Position numbers and translations under genes: made by a program. Below, piece after piece: positions 17,103 to 26,740 of a stretch of 64,000 bases of DNA (within the stretch, counting starts at the first letter, position 1; every line of letters starts with the position of its first letter). The notes under the pieces are model-generated. The model was not told the origin of the DNA and did no database searches. It saw only the letters and a list, made by a program, of their open reading frames with translations. Source of the stretch: Sphingomonas asaccharolytica NBRC 15499 (lineage in GTDB: Bacteria; Pseudomonadota; Alphaproteobacteria; Sphingomonadales; Sphingomonadaceae); the NCBI RefSeq assembly GCF_001598355.1, contig NZ_BCYU01000006.1:24423-88422 (forward strand). The letters are read 5' to 3'.

Positions 17103-18607
17103 CCGAAGCAACTCCCGATCGGATCCGACGCGTCGTGGTGGCGGGGGGCGGCACTGCGGGTTGGGTGGCCGCGACCACGCTCGCCAAGCATCTCAGCCCG
17201 ATGATCGAGGTGGTGCTGGTCGAATCCGACGAGATCGGCACGGTCGGCGTCGGCGAGTCGACCATCCCGACGATCCGCACCTTCCATCCGTTCATCGGCA
17301 TCGACGAGGACGCGTTCGTCCGCGCGACCAATGCCAGCTTCAAACTGGGCATCGGCTTCGAGGATTGGGACCGGCCGGGCGACCGCTATTTCCACTCTTT
17401 CGGCTCGGTCGGGCGATCCGTGTTCGTCGCCGATTTCCAGCATTTCTGGCTGGAGGCGCGGAAGCGCGGGTTCGGGCGTCCTTACGGCGATTATTCGCTC
17501 GAGCTGCGCGCGGCGGCGGAAAACCGTTTCTCCACTGATCCCGAGCTTGGCCTCGCTTATGCCTATCATCTCGACGCCACCGCTTATGCGCGGTTCCTGC
17601 GCGGTATCGCCGAGGCCGACGGCGTAAAGCGCGTCGAAGGCCGCATCGCGGAGGTGTCGCAGGACCCGGAAAGCGGCGACATTCGCGCGTTGGTTCTGGC
17701 ATCGGGCGAGCGGATCGACGGCGATTTCTTCATCGACTGCACCGGCTTTCGCGCGCTCCTGATCGAGCAGACGCTCAAGGCCGGGTTCGAGGATTGGAGT
17801 CCCTGGCTCGCGACCGACAGCGCGTTCGCGGTCCAGACCGAGAGCGCCGGCGAGCCCGTGCCCTATACCCGCGCCATCGCGCACGACGCCGGGTGGCGCT
17901 GGCGTATTCCGCTGCAGCACCGGGTCGGCAATGGCTTGGTCTTCTCCAGCGAGCATATGGACAACGACACCGCGCGCGAGGCGCTGCTGGCCGCGCTCGA
18001 CGGCGAGCCGTTGTTCGAGCCGCGGCTGCTCCGCTTCACCGCGGGCATGCGCCGCCGGGCATGGCATCGCAACTGCCTGGCGCTCGGCCTTGCCGGCGGG
18101 TTCATCGAGCCGCTCGAATCGACCAGCATCCATCTGGTGATGATCGCGATCACGCGCTTCATCCAGTCCTTCCCGTTCACGCGCGACTATGACGCGCTGG
18201 CCGCGCGCTTCAACACACGGTCAGAGGCCGAATGGACGCATGTGCGCGACTTCGTGATCCTGCATTATGCATTGAACCACCGCGACGAGCCGTTCTGGCA
18301 ACGCATGGCGCAGATGGGATTGCCCGATACCTTGGCCGCCCGCCTCGAATTGTTCCGGGAACAGGCGATGGCGCATCAGGACCAGGACGAGATTTTCCGC
18401 ATCGATTCCTGGTGCCAGGTAATGATGGGGCAGGGCCTGATGCCCGATGCCTGGCATTTGCTGCCGAGCCAGCTGCCCGATGCCAATCTTCGCCAGGCCC
18501 TGGACGGGCTCGACGCGGGGATCAAGGCCCGGCTGCCGCAGCTGCCGACCCTGGCCCGATTCCTCGAGCGCTACGTCGCGCCTGAGCCGGCGGTTGCGGC
18601 GCGCTGA
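17099..18607 (+). CDS. Flavin-dependent tryptophan-halogenase family protein
   Basis: A 502-residue protein with all hallmark motifs of the family: the FAD motif GGGTAGW (16-22), the catalytic Lys82 in SFKLGI, and WRWRIP (266-271), which in characterised halogenases keeps the flavin from acting as a monooxygenase. It has no signal peptide. The start ATG overlaps the cupin stop (ATGA). Family members in Xanthomonas, Caulobacter and sphingomonad TonB clusters are annotated tryptophan halogenases, but their natural substrates are mostly unknown. The operon with SapC and a JmjC-like cupin argues for a two-oxygenase modification pathway. Confidence 0.9.
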   Translation: MTEATPDRIRRVVVAGGGTAGWVAATTLAKHLSPMIEVVLVESDEIGTVGVGESTIPTIRTFHPFIGIDEDAFVRATNASFKLGIGFEDWDRPGDRYFHSFGSVGRSVFVADFQHFWLEARKRGFGRPYGDYSLELRAAAENRFSTDPELGLAYAYHLDATAYARFLRGIAEADGVKRVEGRIAEVSQDPESGDIRALVLASGERIDGDFFIDCTGFRALLIEQTLKAGFEDWSPWLATDSAFAVQTESAGEPVPYTRAIAHDAGWRWRIPLQHRVGNGLVFSSEHMDNDTAREALLAALDGEPLFEPRLLRFTAGMRRRAWHRNCLALGLAGGFIEPLESTSIHLVMIAITRFIQSFPFTRDYDALAARFNTRSEAEWTHVRDFVILHYALNHRDEPFWQRMAQMGLPDTLAARLELFREQAMAHQDQDEIFRIDSWCQVMMGQGLMPDAWHLLPSQLPDANLRQALDGLDAGIKARLPQLPTLARFLERYVAPEPAVAAR

Positions 18608-18756
18608 GAGGCTGAAGGGGAGAGTGGTGCGCCTAAAGGACTCGCCGCGCTTCCTGGAAACCAAAAAAGGTCCTCGGGTCTTGACCCGATTTGATCTGCT
18701 TTGGGACCGACCTTTTAGCGCGTGCTTGGTGTTGCGAGGCGCTCCCCCCAAGGCCG

Positions 18757-19773
18757 TCACCCACCGCAAGACTCGCGGACGATCAAGTCGGTCGGCAGGT
18801 GAACGGGTAAATGATCCGGCGAGAAATCGAGCACGCGTGATACCAATAGCCGTCCCGCCTCGGCGGTATCCTGGCGGATCGTACTCAGGGTCGGCGTGCT
18901 CAGCCGGCTGAGCAGCATGTCGTCATAGCCGACTACCGACACGTCTCCCGGCACCGAGCGACCGGCCCGCTTGATCGCACGGATCGCGCCCAGGGCGATC
19001 AAGTCGCTGGTGGCGACGACGCCGTCGAACACTACGCCGCGATGGATCAGCCGCGCCACCGCCGCCTCGGCCGCCTCGAGTTCGAACTCCACCGCCACGA
19101 CCAATTTGGGATCGGCCTCGATCCCGCTTTCCCGTACGCCTTCCATATAGCCGCGGCGGCGCTGCAACGCCTCGGGATCGCTGCCGCCGAGGAACATGAT
19201 GTTGCGCCGCCCCATGCGGGCCAGGTGCAAGGTCGCGCGCCGCCCGCCGAGCATATTGTCCGAGCCGACCGAGCAATATTTCTGTCCCGGCATATGCGCT
19301 CCCCACACCACGAAATGTCCGTTGGTCGAGGTCGCCAGTTGGTTGAGCTGGTCGTGGAGCATGCCCTGGCCCAGGAAGATCACGCCGCTGGCGCGGCTGG
19401 TGGTGACGGCATGGACGAGGTCGTCGTAATTTTCCGGCGAGGTGTGGCTGACCATGAAGTCGCATGACCGCGCGCGCGCCGCCTCGCCGATCTGCGCGAT
19501 CAGTTCGAGGAAGAACGGGTGAGTCAGCGGCACCGGCCGACCGCGCATGTGCGGGGTGACGATCGCGATCGAGCCCTCCGCGCCGATCGGGGCGGCGGGC
19601 ATGTAATGGCGGAACGGATAATCGTGCTCGCGCGCCAATGCCCAGATACGCTGCTTGGTCTTGGCGCTGATCACCGGCTCGTCGTTGAGCGCGCGCGACA
19701 CCGTCGACACCGAGACGCCCGCCAGTTTGGCGAGGTCTTGCAGCGTCGTATTGTTGTTGCTGTTGGTGCCCAT
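18757..19773 (-). CDS. LacI-family repressor, probably of the alpha-glucan locus
   Basis: A 338-residue LacI-type regulator: HTH TTLQDLAKLAGVSVSTVSRA, hinge, then an effector domain with VFDGVVATSDLIALGAIRA and VSVVGYDDMLLSRL. ATG 19773 is preferred over TTG 19782. It is divergent from an SLC45-like sugar permease 54 bases away; the space holds the palindrome CCGGTAACCGG (19789-19799). The neighbourhood (permease, TonB receptor, GH97, GH13) matches maltose-type regulons in Xanthomonas and Caulobacter relatives, so it is a candidate MalI/MalR-type repressor. The ligand is inferred. Confidence 0.9.
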   Translation of the reverse strand: MGTNSNNNTTLQDLAKLAGVSVSTVSRALNDEPVISAKTKQRIWALAREHDYPFRHYMPAAPIGAEGSIAIVTPHMRGRPVPLTHPFFLELIAQIGEAARARSCDFMVSHTSPENYDDLVHAVTTSRASGVIFLGQGMLHDQLNQLATSTNGHFVVWGAHMPGQKYCSVGSDNMLGGRRATLHLARMGRRNIMFLGGSDPEALQRRRGYMEGVRESGIEADPKLVVAVEFELEAAEAAVARLIHRGVVFDGVVATSDLIALGAIRAIKRAGRSVPGDVSVVGYDDMLLSRLSTPTLSTIRQDTAEAGRLLVSRVLDFSPDHLPVHLPTDLIVRESCGG

Positions 19774-19788
19774 TACGCTCAAGCTGAC

Positions 19789-19799
19789 CCGGTAACCGG
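19789..19799. promoter_or_regulatory. Palindrome between LacI and permease
   Basis: CCGGTAACCGG is a 5-1-5 perfect inverted repeat centred in the 54-base divergent spacer. Its position suits an operator for both genes, possibly autoregulation by the LacI protein. No second identical copy was seen before the TonB receptor. Confidence 0.35.
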
Positions 19800-19827
19800 C
19801 GCCGACTTAAGGAGCGAAGGGCAGGTT

Positions 19828-21351
19828 TTGCAAGCGAGCGAGGGGAGCGCTGGCATTTCACGACCGCTACCGACACCACGGCCGCGCCTGACGATCGGCC
19901 AGATCTGGAACATGTGCTGCGGCCTGTTCGGGGTGCAGATCGTGTGGGGATTGCAGAACGGCAGCACCAGCCGGATCTTTCAGACATTAGGCGCCCAGCT
20001 CGACCAATTGCCGATCCTGTGGATCGCGGCGCCGATCACGGGACTGCTCGTCCAGCCGCTGATCGGCCATTGGAGCGATCGCACCTGGGGACCGCTCGGG
20101 CGGCGGCGGCCGTTTCTGCTGGCGGGCTCGATTCTGACCGCGATCGCGCTGGTCGCGATGCCTAACGCCGCTAGCATCTGGACCGCCAGCCTTGCCCTGT
20201 GGCTGCTCACTGCTTCGATCAACATCGCTGCCGAGCCGTTCCGCGCGCTGGTCGCCGATGCCCTGCCCGAAGAACAGCGGACCGAAGGCTTCGCGGTCCA
20301 GGTCTTCTTCATCGGCGCCGGCGCGGTATTCGCCTCGGCCTTGCCCTGGATCCTGACGCATTGGTTCGGCGTCGCCGCGACGGCCCCGCCTGGCCTGCTG
20401 CCGGCCTCGGTCCGGCTGACCTTCTATATCGGCGCGGTCGGGTTGCTGGCGGCGGTCGCCTGGACGGTGCTGACCACCACCGAGCGCCCACCCGAGAGCC
20501 TCGCGGCGGACGCCCCCGATCTGGTCAACCATGCGGTACCGAGCACGACCGGCGCGGCGACGCTCGCGCGCAGCGGCGCCTTGTGGATACTGGGCGGGAT
20601 CGCCATCGCCGGCTTCGCTTATGCCGAAGCGCTGGAGCGCGAAATCTACGTGCTCGCCGCGATCGCCTTCGTATTCGGCCTCGCGCAACTCGCCGCGGTG
20701 GCGATGCGGCGCGGCGGCCGGCAATCGCTCGGCGTGTTCGAGATCGTTGAGGACATATTGCACATGCCGCGCTTGCTGCGGCACCTGGCGCTGGTCCAGT
20801 TCTTCACCTGGACTTCCTTGTTCGCAATGTGGATCTACACCGTCCCCGCGGTGGCGGCGCACCATTATCACACCGCCGACGCCAGCTCGGCGGCGTATAA
20901 TGCCGGTGCCGACTGGGTGGGCGTATTGTTCGCCGGCTATAACGGCGTGGCAGCGATCGCGGCGCTGGCGTTGCCCTGGATCGCCGGGCGGATCGGACGG
21001 CGCAACCTCTATGCGGCGAGCCTCGCGCTCGGCGCGCTTGGGCTGGCCGGGTTCGTGCTGATCGACGATCCCTACTGGCTGTGGGTGCCGACAATCGGCA
21101 TCGGCTGCGCTTGGGCGGCGATCCTGTCGCTGCCCTATGCGATGCTCGCCAGCGCGGTGCCGCCGCGGAAAATGGGCGTCTATATGGGCATCCACAACAT
21201 GTTCCTGGTGCTGCCCCAGCTAGTTGCCGCGACTTTGCTCGGTGCGGTCGTTCATCACTGGCTCGGAAACCAGGCGATCCTCGCGCTCGGACTTGCCGCG
21301 GCGGCGATGACGGCCGCCGCGCTGGCCGCGCTCTTCATCCCCGATTTGTGA
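19828..21351 (+). CDS. MFS sugar permease, SLC45/GPH-like
   Basis: A roughly 507-residue inner-membrane permease with 12 predicted membrane helices. LTIGQIWNMCCGLFGVQIVW is the first helix, and GHWSDRTWGPLGRRRPFLLA is the signature loop of SLC45-like sucrose/maltose:H+ symporters (Caulobacter MalY-like). The start is uncertain: TTG 19828, which has AAGGAG upstream at a long spacing, is the first codon that leaves the whole first helix intact, and there is no ATG before 19912. It likely imports maltose or a related disaccharide produced by GH97/GH13 enzymes. Confidence 0.85.
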   Translation: MQASEGSAGISRPLPTPRPRLTIGQIWNMCCGLFGVQIVWGLQNGSTSRIFQTLGAQLDQLPILWIAAPITGLLVQPLIGHWSDRTWGPLGRRRPFLLAGSILTAIALVAMPNAASIWTASLALWLLTASINIAAEPFRALVADALPEEQRTEGFAVQVFFIGAGAVFASALPWILTHWFGVAATAPPGLLPASVRLTFYIGAVGLLAAVAWTVLTTTERPPESLAADAPDLVNHAVPSTTGAATLARSGALWILGGIAIAGFAYAEALEREIYVLAAIAFVFGLAQLAAVAMRRGGRQSLGVFEIVEDILHMPRLLRHLALVQFFTWTSLFAMWIYTVPAVAAHHYHTADASSAAYNAGADWVGVLFAGYNGVAAIAALALPWIAGRIGRRNLYAASLALGALGLAGFVLIDDPYWLWVPTIGIGCAWAAILSLPYAMLASAVPPRKMGVYMGIHNMFLVLPQLVAATLLGAVVHHWLGNQAILALGLAAAAMTAAALAALFIPDL

Positions 21352-21683
21352 AAACGCCTTATGCAAATTTTGCATTGAGGAATTTGCGCAACAATCCCTG
21401 AAATTTTGCGATTCGCTAGTAGATCGGCACGAAAACAGCGCTTGCGCGGTACGGAAATTTACGCAACAAAGCGCAAATCGTTGCATTGGGTTGCAATCGA
21501 TGGAGTCGCGCGCACCGCGAAAAGCCGGGCCGCATAGGAGGGATGAAGGGGCAGATGGCACGCGACGACGCGCCGCAGGGATTCCACAAACGGTGATTCG
21601 CGCCGCGCGCCGGGCATGCAGCCTGGACGCGCGAGCAACGGGATAAAGCCTCCGCATGAGAGGCGTGCATAGGGGAGTGATCG
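21352..21683. promoter_or_regulatory. Regulatory region before the TonB receptor, TTGCR-rich
   Basis: This 332-base gap holds no convincing gene. It begins with the perfect 7-1-7 palindrome ATGCAAATTTTGCAT at 21361-21375. The next ~130 bases have repeated TTGCG/TTGCA elements on both strands, including TTGCGCAA at about 21384-21391 and TTGCATTGGGTTGCAA at about 21481-21496. Such clusters are what a LacI-family operator region looks like, presumably for the regulator at 18757-19773. The receptor's ribosome site AGGGGAG lies just before 21684. Confidence 0.5.
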
Positions 21684-24600
21684 ATGAAGCAACTGGGTTC
21701 GAGCCGTGGCCGCGGCCTTCTGTGGAGCGGCACCTCGCTGATGACGCTGGCGATGTTCGCCGCGACCGGCGCACAAGCGCAGACCGCGCCGGAAGCAGCC
21801 GCCAGCCCGACCGCGGCGCCGCAAGCGGACACCGGCTCATCGGCTGCCGAGGATAACGACATCCTGATCGTCGGCGTGCGCCGCGCGCTCGGCGACGCGG
21901 CCGAGACCAAGCGCAACGCCGCGACGATCGTCGATTCGATCAGCGCGACCGATATCGGCGCCTTCCCCGACACCTCGGTGTCGGGCGCGCTCTCACGCGT
22001 TCCCGGCATCACCGTGTCGCGGCTGCAGTCGACCGACGATTCGACCCACCCGTCGGGCGAAGCCGCCGGCGTGCTGGTCCGTGGCCTGACCCAGGTCCGC
22101 ACCGAGTTCAACGGCCGCGACAGCTTCTCCGCCGACGCCCAGCGCGGGCTCAACTTCAACGACATCTCGCCCGAGTTGATGTCGCGCGTCGACGTCTACA
22201 AGAATTTGACCGCCGACATGATCGAGGGCGGCATCGCCGGCACCGTCGACCTGCGCACGCGCTTGCCGTTCGACCAGAACGGGCTGGTCGTCACCGGCAA
22301 CGCCAAGGCCGATTATGGCGACCGCTCGAAGAAGTGGACCGGCGAATTCTCGGCGCTGATCAGCGATACGTTCGACACCGAGATCGGCAAGTTCGGCTTC
22401 ATGGCCGACTTCGCGCGCAGCCATGTCATCACGCGGACCGAAAGCGTGATCTTCGACAAGATCGATACCTATTGCTCGGCAGGCGCGCTCAAGCCCGACG
22501 GCACTGCCAATGTCGGCTCGAACGGCCTGATCGGCTGTACCGCCAATCCGTTCGGCGGCACCGGCTGGGCCTATGCGCCTGACGGCATCCGCTATTCGCA
22601 GGTCGATTACGACCGCACGCGGCGCGGCATCGCGCTCGCCGGCCAGTTCCAGGACAAGTCCGAACGCTTCCTGCTGACCGTCCAGTACACGGATTCAAAA
22701 TATCACAACGCCTGGCTGGAGCGCGCCTCGCACGCGATCCTCGATGGCAATGCTTATGGCACGCCGGCGTTCAACCCGCGTAGCTCGACCATCCTGGGCG
22801 CAGCCGACGGGAGCGGAGCGCTGGTTTTCGGGTCGAACGGCATGCTGCAATCGGGCGTGCTGACTCAGGGTCATGGCAGTTGGAACGGAAGCTGGAGCGC
22901 CAGCGATCAGGATGCGATCAATACAGGCTCGGCGGTGCCCGGCATGCCGTTCGTCAACAATTGCGGCACCGGTCATTGCACCACGCTTCGCGACGGGCTC
23001 TATTTCCAGAACGAGGCGCGCAATTTCGATCATAGCGAAGGCACCAAGGACTTCTCCGCCAATATCGACTGGAAGATTACCGACAATCTGAAGCTGACGC
23101 TCGACGGCCAGCGCGTCACCGCGTCGACCAGCAATAACGACATCCTGGTCGCGGTTGGATCGATGGCCAATTATCAGTACAGCCTGACGGACGGCAATGC
23201 GCCGCAAGTCAAGCTGCTACCGGGATCAAACGTCAATTACGCCGCTGGCGGCTTGGCCAATCCGCACAATTACTGGATCCCGTTCATCCAGGGCCATGTC
23301 GAGGACAATGACGCCGACGAATGGGCATTCAAGGGCGACCTGCAATACGATTTCGACAAGGGCGGCTGGCTCGATTCGCTCAAGGTCGGCGTGCGCTATG
23401 CCGATCGTAACCAGACAGTGCGCTATTCGACCTTCAACTGGACCCCGATCGCGGCGAGCTGGAATTGCAACGGCGCGGGCTTCAACGCCGACAATACGAC
23501 GCCCAACCCGGCCGCTGCGTGCAATTCCAACTTCAAGGGCTATGGCGCCGGGATTTGGGAATCGACCAGCCTGGGCAGCGATTTCTACAATGGCAGCGCC
23601 TATAATAACGGCCCGCTGGTCTATCTGAATCGCGACACGCTGCAGAACTTCCCCAAGCTGCTGCAATCGTTGAGCGGCGCCGCCACCAATTCGCCGATCG
23701 CGCCGGGCTATACCGCGATCTGCGACCGGCCCGAGGCGACGGTCGACAATTGCTTCACCCCATCGGAGGTGACCAGGACGTCCGAACGGACCAAGGCCGC
23801 TTATGCCATGCTCAATTTCGGCGGCGATCAGCCGATCTTCGGCGGCGGCGTGCGCATCCAGGGCAATGTCGGCGTCCGCGTGATCCGTACCGAAGTTACC
23901 AGCGACGGCGCGGTCGCTTATCCGGCCAATACTGCGCTCAACCTGCTGCCGTCCTGCGCGACGCCCTTGTCGGGCACCGCGATCGTGCAGCCGCGCTGCT
24001 ATCTGACGCCGCAAGTCCTGGCGTTCGCCAGCGGCGGCGGCTCACCCAACACGCTCAAGGCGTCCTATACCAATGTGCTGCCGAGCTTTAACATCCGGTT
24101 TGGGCTAGACTCCAAGACGTACATCCGCTTCGGCTATTCGCGCGGCCTGTCGCGGCCCGATTTCGGCCTGTTGCGCAACTTCGTGTCGATCAATTCGCCG
24201 ATCATCAATACCGGCCCGGACTCGCCGTATATCGTCTACAACTCACCGACCGCGGCGCACGTGAAAGAGAATGTGACGGGGTACAACTTCGTGTTCAACG
24301 CGGAGTCCGGTTATGCCGGATTGCGGCCGATGACCGCCGACCAGTTCGATCTCACCTTCGAACGCTATATGGGTAAGTCATCGTCGTTCACGGTCGATCT
24401 GTTCTACAAGAAGCTGCACAACGCGATCTCCTACGGTCAGTTCGAGCGTCCGTTCACCAACAACGGCTCGACCCAGACGGTGCTGCTGCGCGGCCCGCGC
24501 AACCAGAAGGACGGCGGCGAGCTAAAGGGGTTCGAGGTCGGTTACCAGACCTTCTTCGACTTCCTGCCCGGGCTGCTCTCGGGTCTCGGCATCCAGGCCA

Positions 24601-25100
24601 ATTACACTTTCGTCGAACAATCGGGGATCAGCAATTCGAACCTGATCGCGGTCGGCGCGCTCGATGCCGGTGGTACCGGCGGCCAGGGCGCGGGGCTCGA
24701 CGTCAGCGGCGGGCGCGGCGCGGTGATCGACTCGCACATGCTGGCGGGGATTTCGAAACATTCGTTCAACCTGGTCGGCCTGTACGAAAAGGGCCCGGTC
24801 GCGCTGCGCGTCGCCTACAATTGGCGGTCGCGCTTCCTGACCAACAACCTCGACTGCTGCGTCGGCCTGCCGGTGTTCCAGAAGGCCGCCGGGTTCCTTG
24901 ACGGATCGTTGCGCATATCGGTGGTCAAGAATTTCGAGTTCCTGGTCGAAGGCTCGAACCTGCTCAATACGCGGACCGTCTATCAGCAACAGGTGTTCGG
25001 CGACTCCAAGGCGACGCCGGGCGCCAAGCCGGTGTTCATGGATGCCAATTGGGGCGTGGTCGACCGCCGCTTCTCGGTTGGCGGCCGGTTCAAGTTCTGA
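21684..25100 (+). CDS. TonB-dependent receptor, alpha-glucan/maltodextrin type
   Basis: An 1138-residue outer-membrane receptor. A signal peptide with the long N-region of this group ends at GAQAQT. The TonB-box region is DILIVGVRRALGDAAETK, the plug contains TDIGAFPDTSVSGALSRVPG and VLVRGLTQVRTEFNGRD, and the barrel ends RRFSVGGRFKF. Context (LacI, SLC45-like permease, GH97, GH13) points to uptake of maltodextrins. The following genes are two halogenase homologues and a cupin, probably co-transcribed (71-base gap). Confidence 0.94.
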   Translation: MKQLGSSRGRGLLWSGTSLMTLAMFAATGAQAQTAPEAAASPTAAPQADTGSSAAEDNDILIVGVRRALGDAAETKRNAATIVDSISATDIGAFPDTSVSGALSRVPGITVSRLQSTDDSTHPSGEAAGVLVRGLTQVRTEFNGRDSFSADAQRGLNFNDISPELMSRVDVYKNLTADMIEGGIAGTVDLRTRLPFDQNGLVVTGNAKADYGDRSKKWTGEFSALISDTFDTEIGKFGFMADFARSHVITRTESVIFDKIDTYCSAGALKPDGTANVGSNGLIGCTANPFGGTGWAYAPDGIRYSQVDYDRTRRGIALAGQFQDKSERFLLTVQYTDSKYHNAWLERASHAILDGNAYGTPAFNPRSSTILGAADGSGALVFGSNGMLQSGVLTQGHGSWNGSWSASDQDAINTGSAVPGMPFVNNCGTGHCTTLRDGLYFQNEARNFDHSEGTKDFSANIDWKITDNLKLTLDGQRVTASTSNNDILVAVGSMANYQYSLTDGNAPQVKLLPGSNVNYAAGGLANPHNYWIPFIQGHVEDNDADEWAFKGDLQYDFDKGGWLDSLKVGVRYADRNQTVRYSTFNWTPIAASWNCNGAGFNADNTTPNPAAACNSNFKGYGAGIWESTSLGSDFYNGSAYNNGPLVYLNRDTLQNFPKLLQSLSGAATNSPIAPGYTAICDRPEATVDNCFTPSEVTRTSERTKAAYAMLNFGGDQPIFGGGVRIQGNVGVRVIRTEVTSDGAVAYPANTALNLLPSCATPLSGTAIVQPRCYLTPQVLAFASGGGSPNTLKASYTNVLPSFNIRFGLDSKTYIRFGYSRGLSRPDFGLLRNFVSINSPIINTGPDSPYIVYNSPTAAHVKENVTGYNFVFNAESGYAGLRPMTADQFDLTFERYMGKSSSFTVDLFYKKLHNAISYGQFERPFTNNGSTQTVLLRGPRNQKDGGELKGFEVGYQTFFDFLPGLLSGLGIQANYTFVEQSGISNSNLIAVGALDAGGTGGQGAGLDVSGGRGAVIDSHMLAGISKHSFNLVGLYEKGPVALRVAYNWRSRFLTNNLDCCVGLPVFQKAAGFLDGSLRISVVKNFEFLVEGSNLLNTRTVYQQQVFGDSKATPGAKPVFMDANWGVVDRRFSVGGRFKF

Positions 25101-25171
25101 TTTCCTCCACTGGGCGCCGCCGCCACCTTCCCAGGAACGGCGGCGCCCAATCTTTGTGAGGGAAAAGCATC

Positions 25172-26740
25172 ATGGCGCCGGCACCAGGACCAGACTCGCT
25201 GAAGCCAGAATCGTCGACATCCGATCCGCTCAAGGTCGTCATCGTCGGCGGCGGCACCGCCGGCTGGATGGCGGCGTCGGCGCTGGTCAAGCTGCTGCCC
25301 GCGCAAGACTATGCGATCACGCTGATCGAATCGGATGAGATCGGCACGGTCGGCGTCGGCGAAGCGACGCTGCCGCATATCAAGGTATTCAACGACACGC
25401 TGGCGATCGACGAGGCGCAATTCATGCGCGAGACCCAGGCCGCCTTCAAGGTCGGCATCGAGTTCGTCGGCTGGGATCAACCCGGAGAGCGCTACGTCCA
25501 TCCCTTCGGCACGTTCGGCGAGCCTTGGGCGGGGGTCGATTTCCAGCATCACTGGGCTCGCGCATACGCCGCCGGCCGCGCGTCCGAGCTGCACGATTAT
25601 TCGTTCGCGATCGCCGCGTGCCGCAACAATGCGTTCGAATTTCCCAACGAAGACCCCAAGTCGATCCGCGCGACCTACGCTTACGCTTATCATTTCGACG
25701 CCGGGCTCTACGCGCAATTCCTGCGCCGCTGGGCTATGCCGCTCGGCGTCACGCGCATCGAGGGCAAGGTGGTCGACGTCGCGCGCGACGCCGCCAGCGG
25801 CCATGTCGCGTCGTTGACGCTCGCCTCGGGCACGACGATCGCCGGCGACCTGTTCATCGACTGTTCGGGATTCCGCTCGCTGCTGGTCGGCGGGACGATG
25901 GACGTCGGCTGGCAGGACTGGGGCCATTGGCTGCCGTGCGACCGCGCGCTCGCCGTTCCCAATATGCGTGCCGAGCCGTTGCTCCCCTTCACCCGGCTGA
26001 CCGCGCAGGAAGCGGGTTGGACGTGGCGGATCGGGCTGCAGCACCGCACCGGCAACGGCTATGTCTTTTCCAGCCGCTTCACCGACGAGGAGCGCGCGCG
26101 CGATGTGCTATTGGGGGCGCTCGACGCGCCGCCGCTCGGCGAGCCGCGGCTGCTGCGGTTCCAGGCCGGACGCCGCGCCGCCGCCTGGGCGGGCAATTGC
26201 GTCGCGGTCGGGCTCGCCAGCGGTTTTCTCGAGCCGCTGGAATCCACCTCGATCTTCCTGATCCAGGCCGCGGTGATGGACCTGATCGGGCTGATGCCGA
26301 CACGGCGCAGCGGAATCGATCCGCGGCTGGCGGCCGAATATAACCGGCTCTTCGAGGTGCATTACGATCGCACCCGCGACTTCCTGGTGCTCCACTACAC
26401 CGCCAACCGACGGCACGGGCAGCCGTTATGGGACCATGTCCGCAACATGGAACTGCCCGAGAGCCTGGCTCACAAGATCGCCTTGTTCCGCGCGTCCGCC
26501 GCCGCACCCGATTACCGCTACGGCCTGTTCTCGCGCGATAGCTGGCTCGCGGTGCTGGTCGGCCAGGGCGTGCTGCCCGCCGCCTGGAACCCGCTGGCCG
26601 AGGCGGTCCCGCTCGACGATCTCGCGGCCAGGCTCGCCGATCTTAAATACCGGATCGAGGTCAATGCGGCCGACATGACTGGGCATGGCGACTTCATCCG
26701 ATCCTATTGCCCCGCTCCCGCGCTGGAGCCGGCGGCATGA
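25172..26740 (+). CDS. Flavin-dependent tryptophan-halogenase family protein
   Basis: A 522-residue protein with the FAD motif GGGTAGW (26-32) and catalytic-type Lys93 in AFKVGI. The third motif reads WTWRIG (283-288) rather than WxWxIP, so the final Pro is replaced by Gly; catalytic effects of this change are uncertain. The C-terminal FIEPLEST-type segment reads FLEPLESTSIFLI. No signal peptide. ATG 25172 is followed, after a 4-base overlap at the end, by a degenerate paralogue. It shares an operon with the TonB receptor and a JmjC-like cupin. The natural substrate is unknown. Confidence 0.9.
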   Translation: MAPAPGPDSLKPESSTSDPLKVVIVGGGTAGWMAASALVKLLPAQDYAITLIESDEIGTVGVGEATLPHIKVFNDTLAIDEAQFMRETQAAFKVGIEFVGWDQPGERYVHPFGTFGEPWAGVDFQHHWARAYAAGRASELHDYSFAIAACRNNAFEFPNEDPKSIRATYAYAYHFDAGLYAQFLRRWAMPLGVTRIEGKVVDVARDAASGHVASLTLASGTTIAGDLFIDCSGFRSLLVGGTMDVGWQDWGHWLPCDRALAVPNMRAEPLLPFTRLTAQEAGWTWRIGLQHRTGNGYVFSSRFTDEERARDVLLGALDAPPLGEPRLLRFQAGRRAAAWAGNCVAVGLASGFLEPLESTSIFLIQAAVMDLIGLMPTRRSGIDPRLAAEYNRLFEVHYDRTRDFLVLHYTANRRHGQPLWDHVRNMELPESLAHKIALFRASAAAPDYRYGLFSRDSWLAVLVGQGVLPAAWNPLAEAVPLDDLAARLADLKYRIEVNAADMTGHGDFIRSYCPAPALEPAA

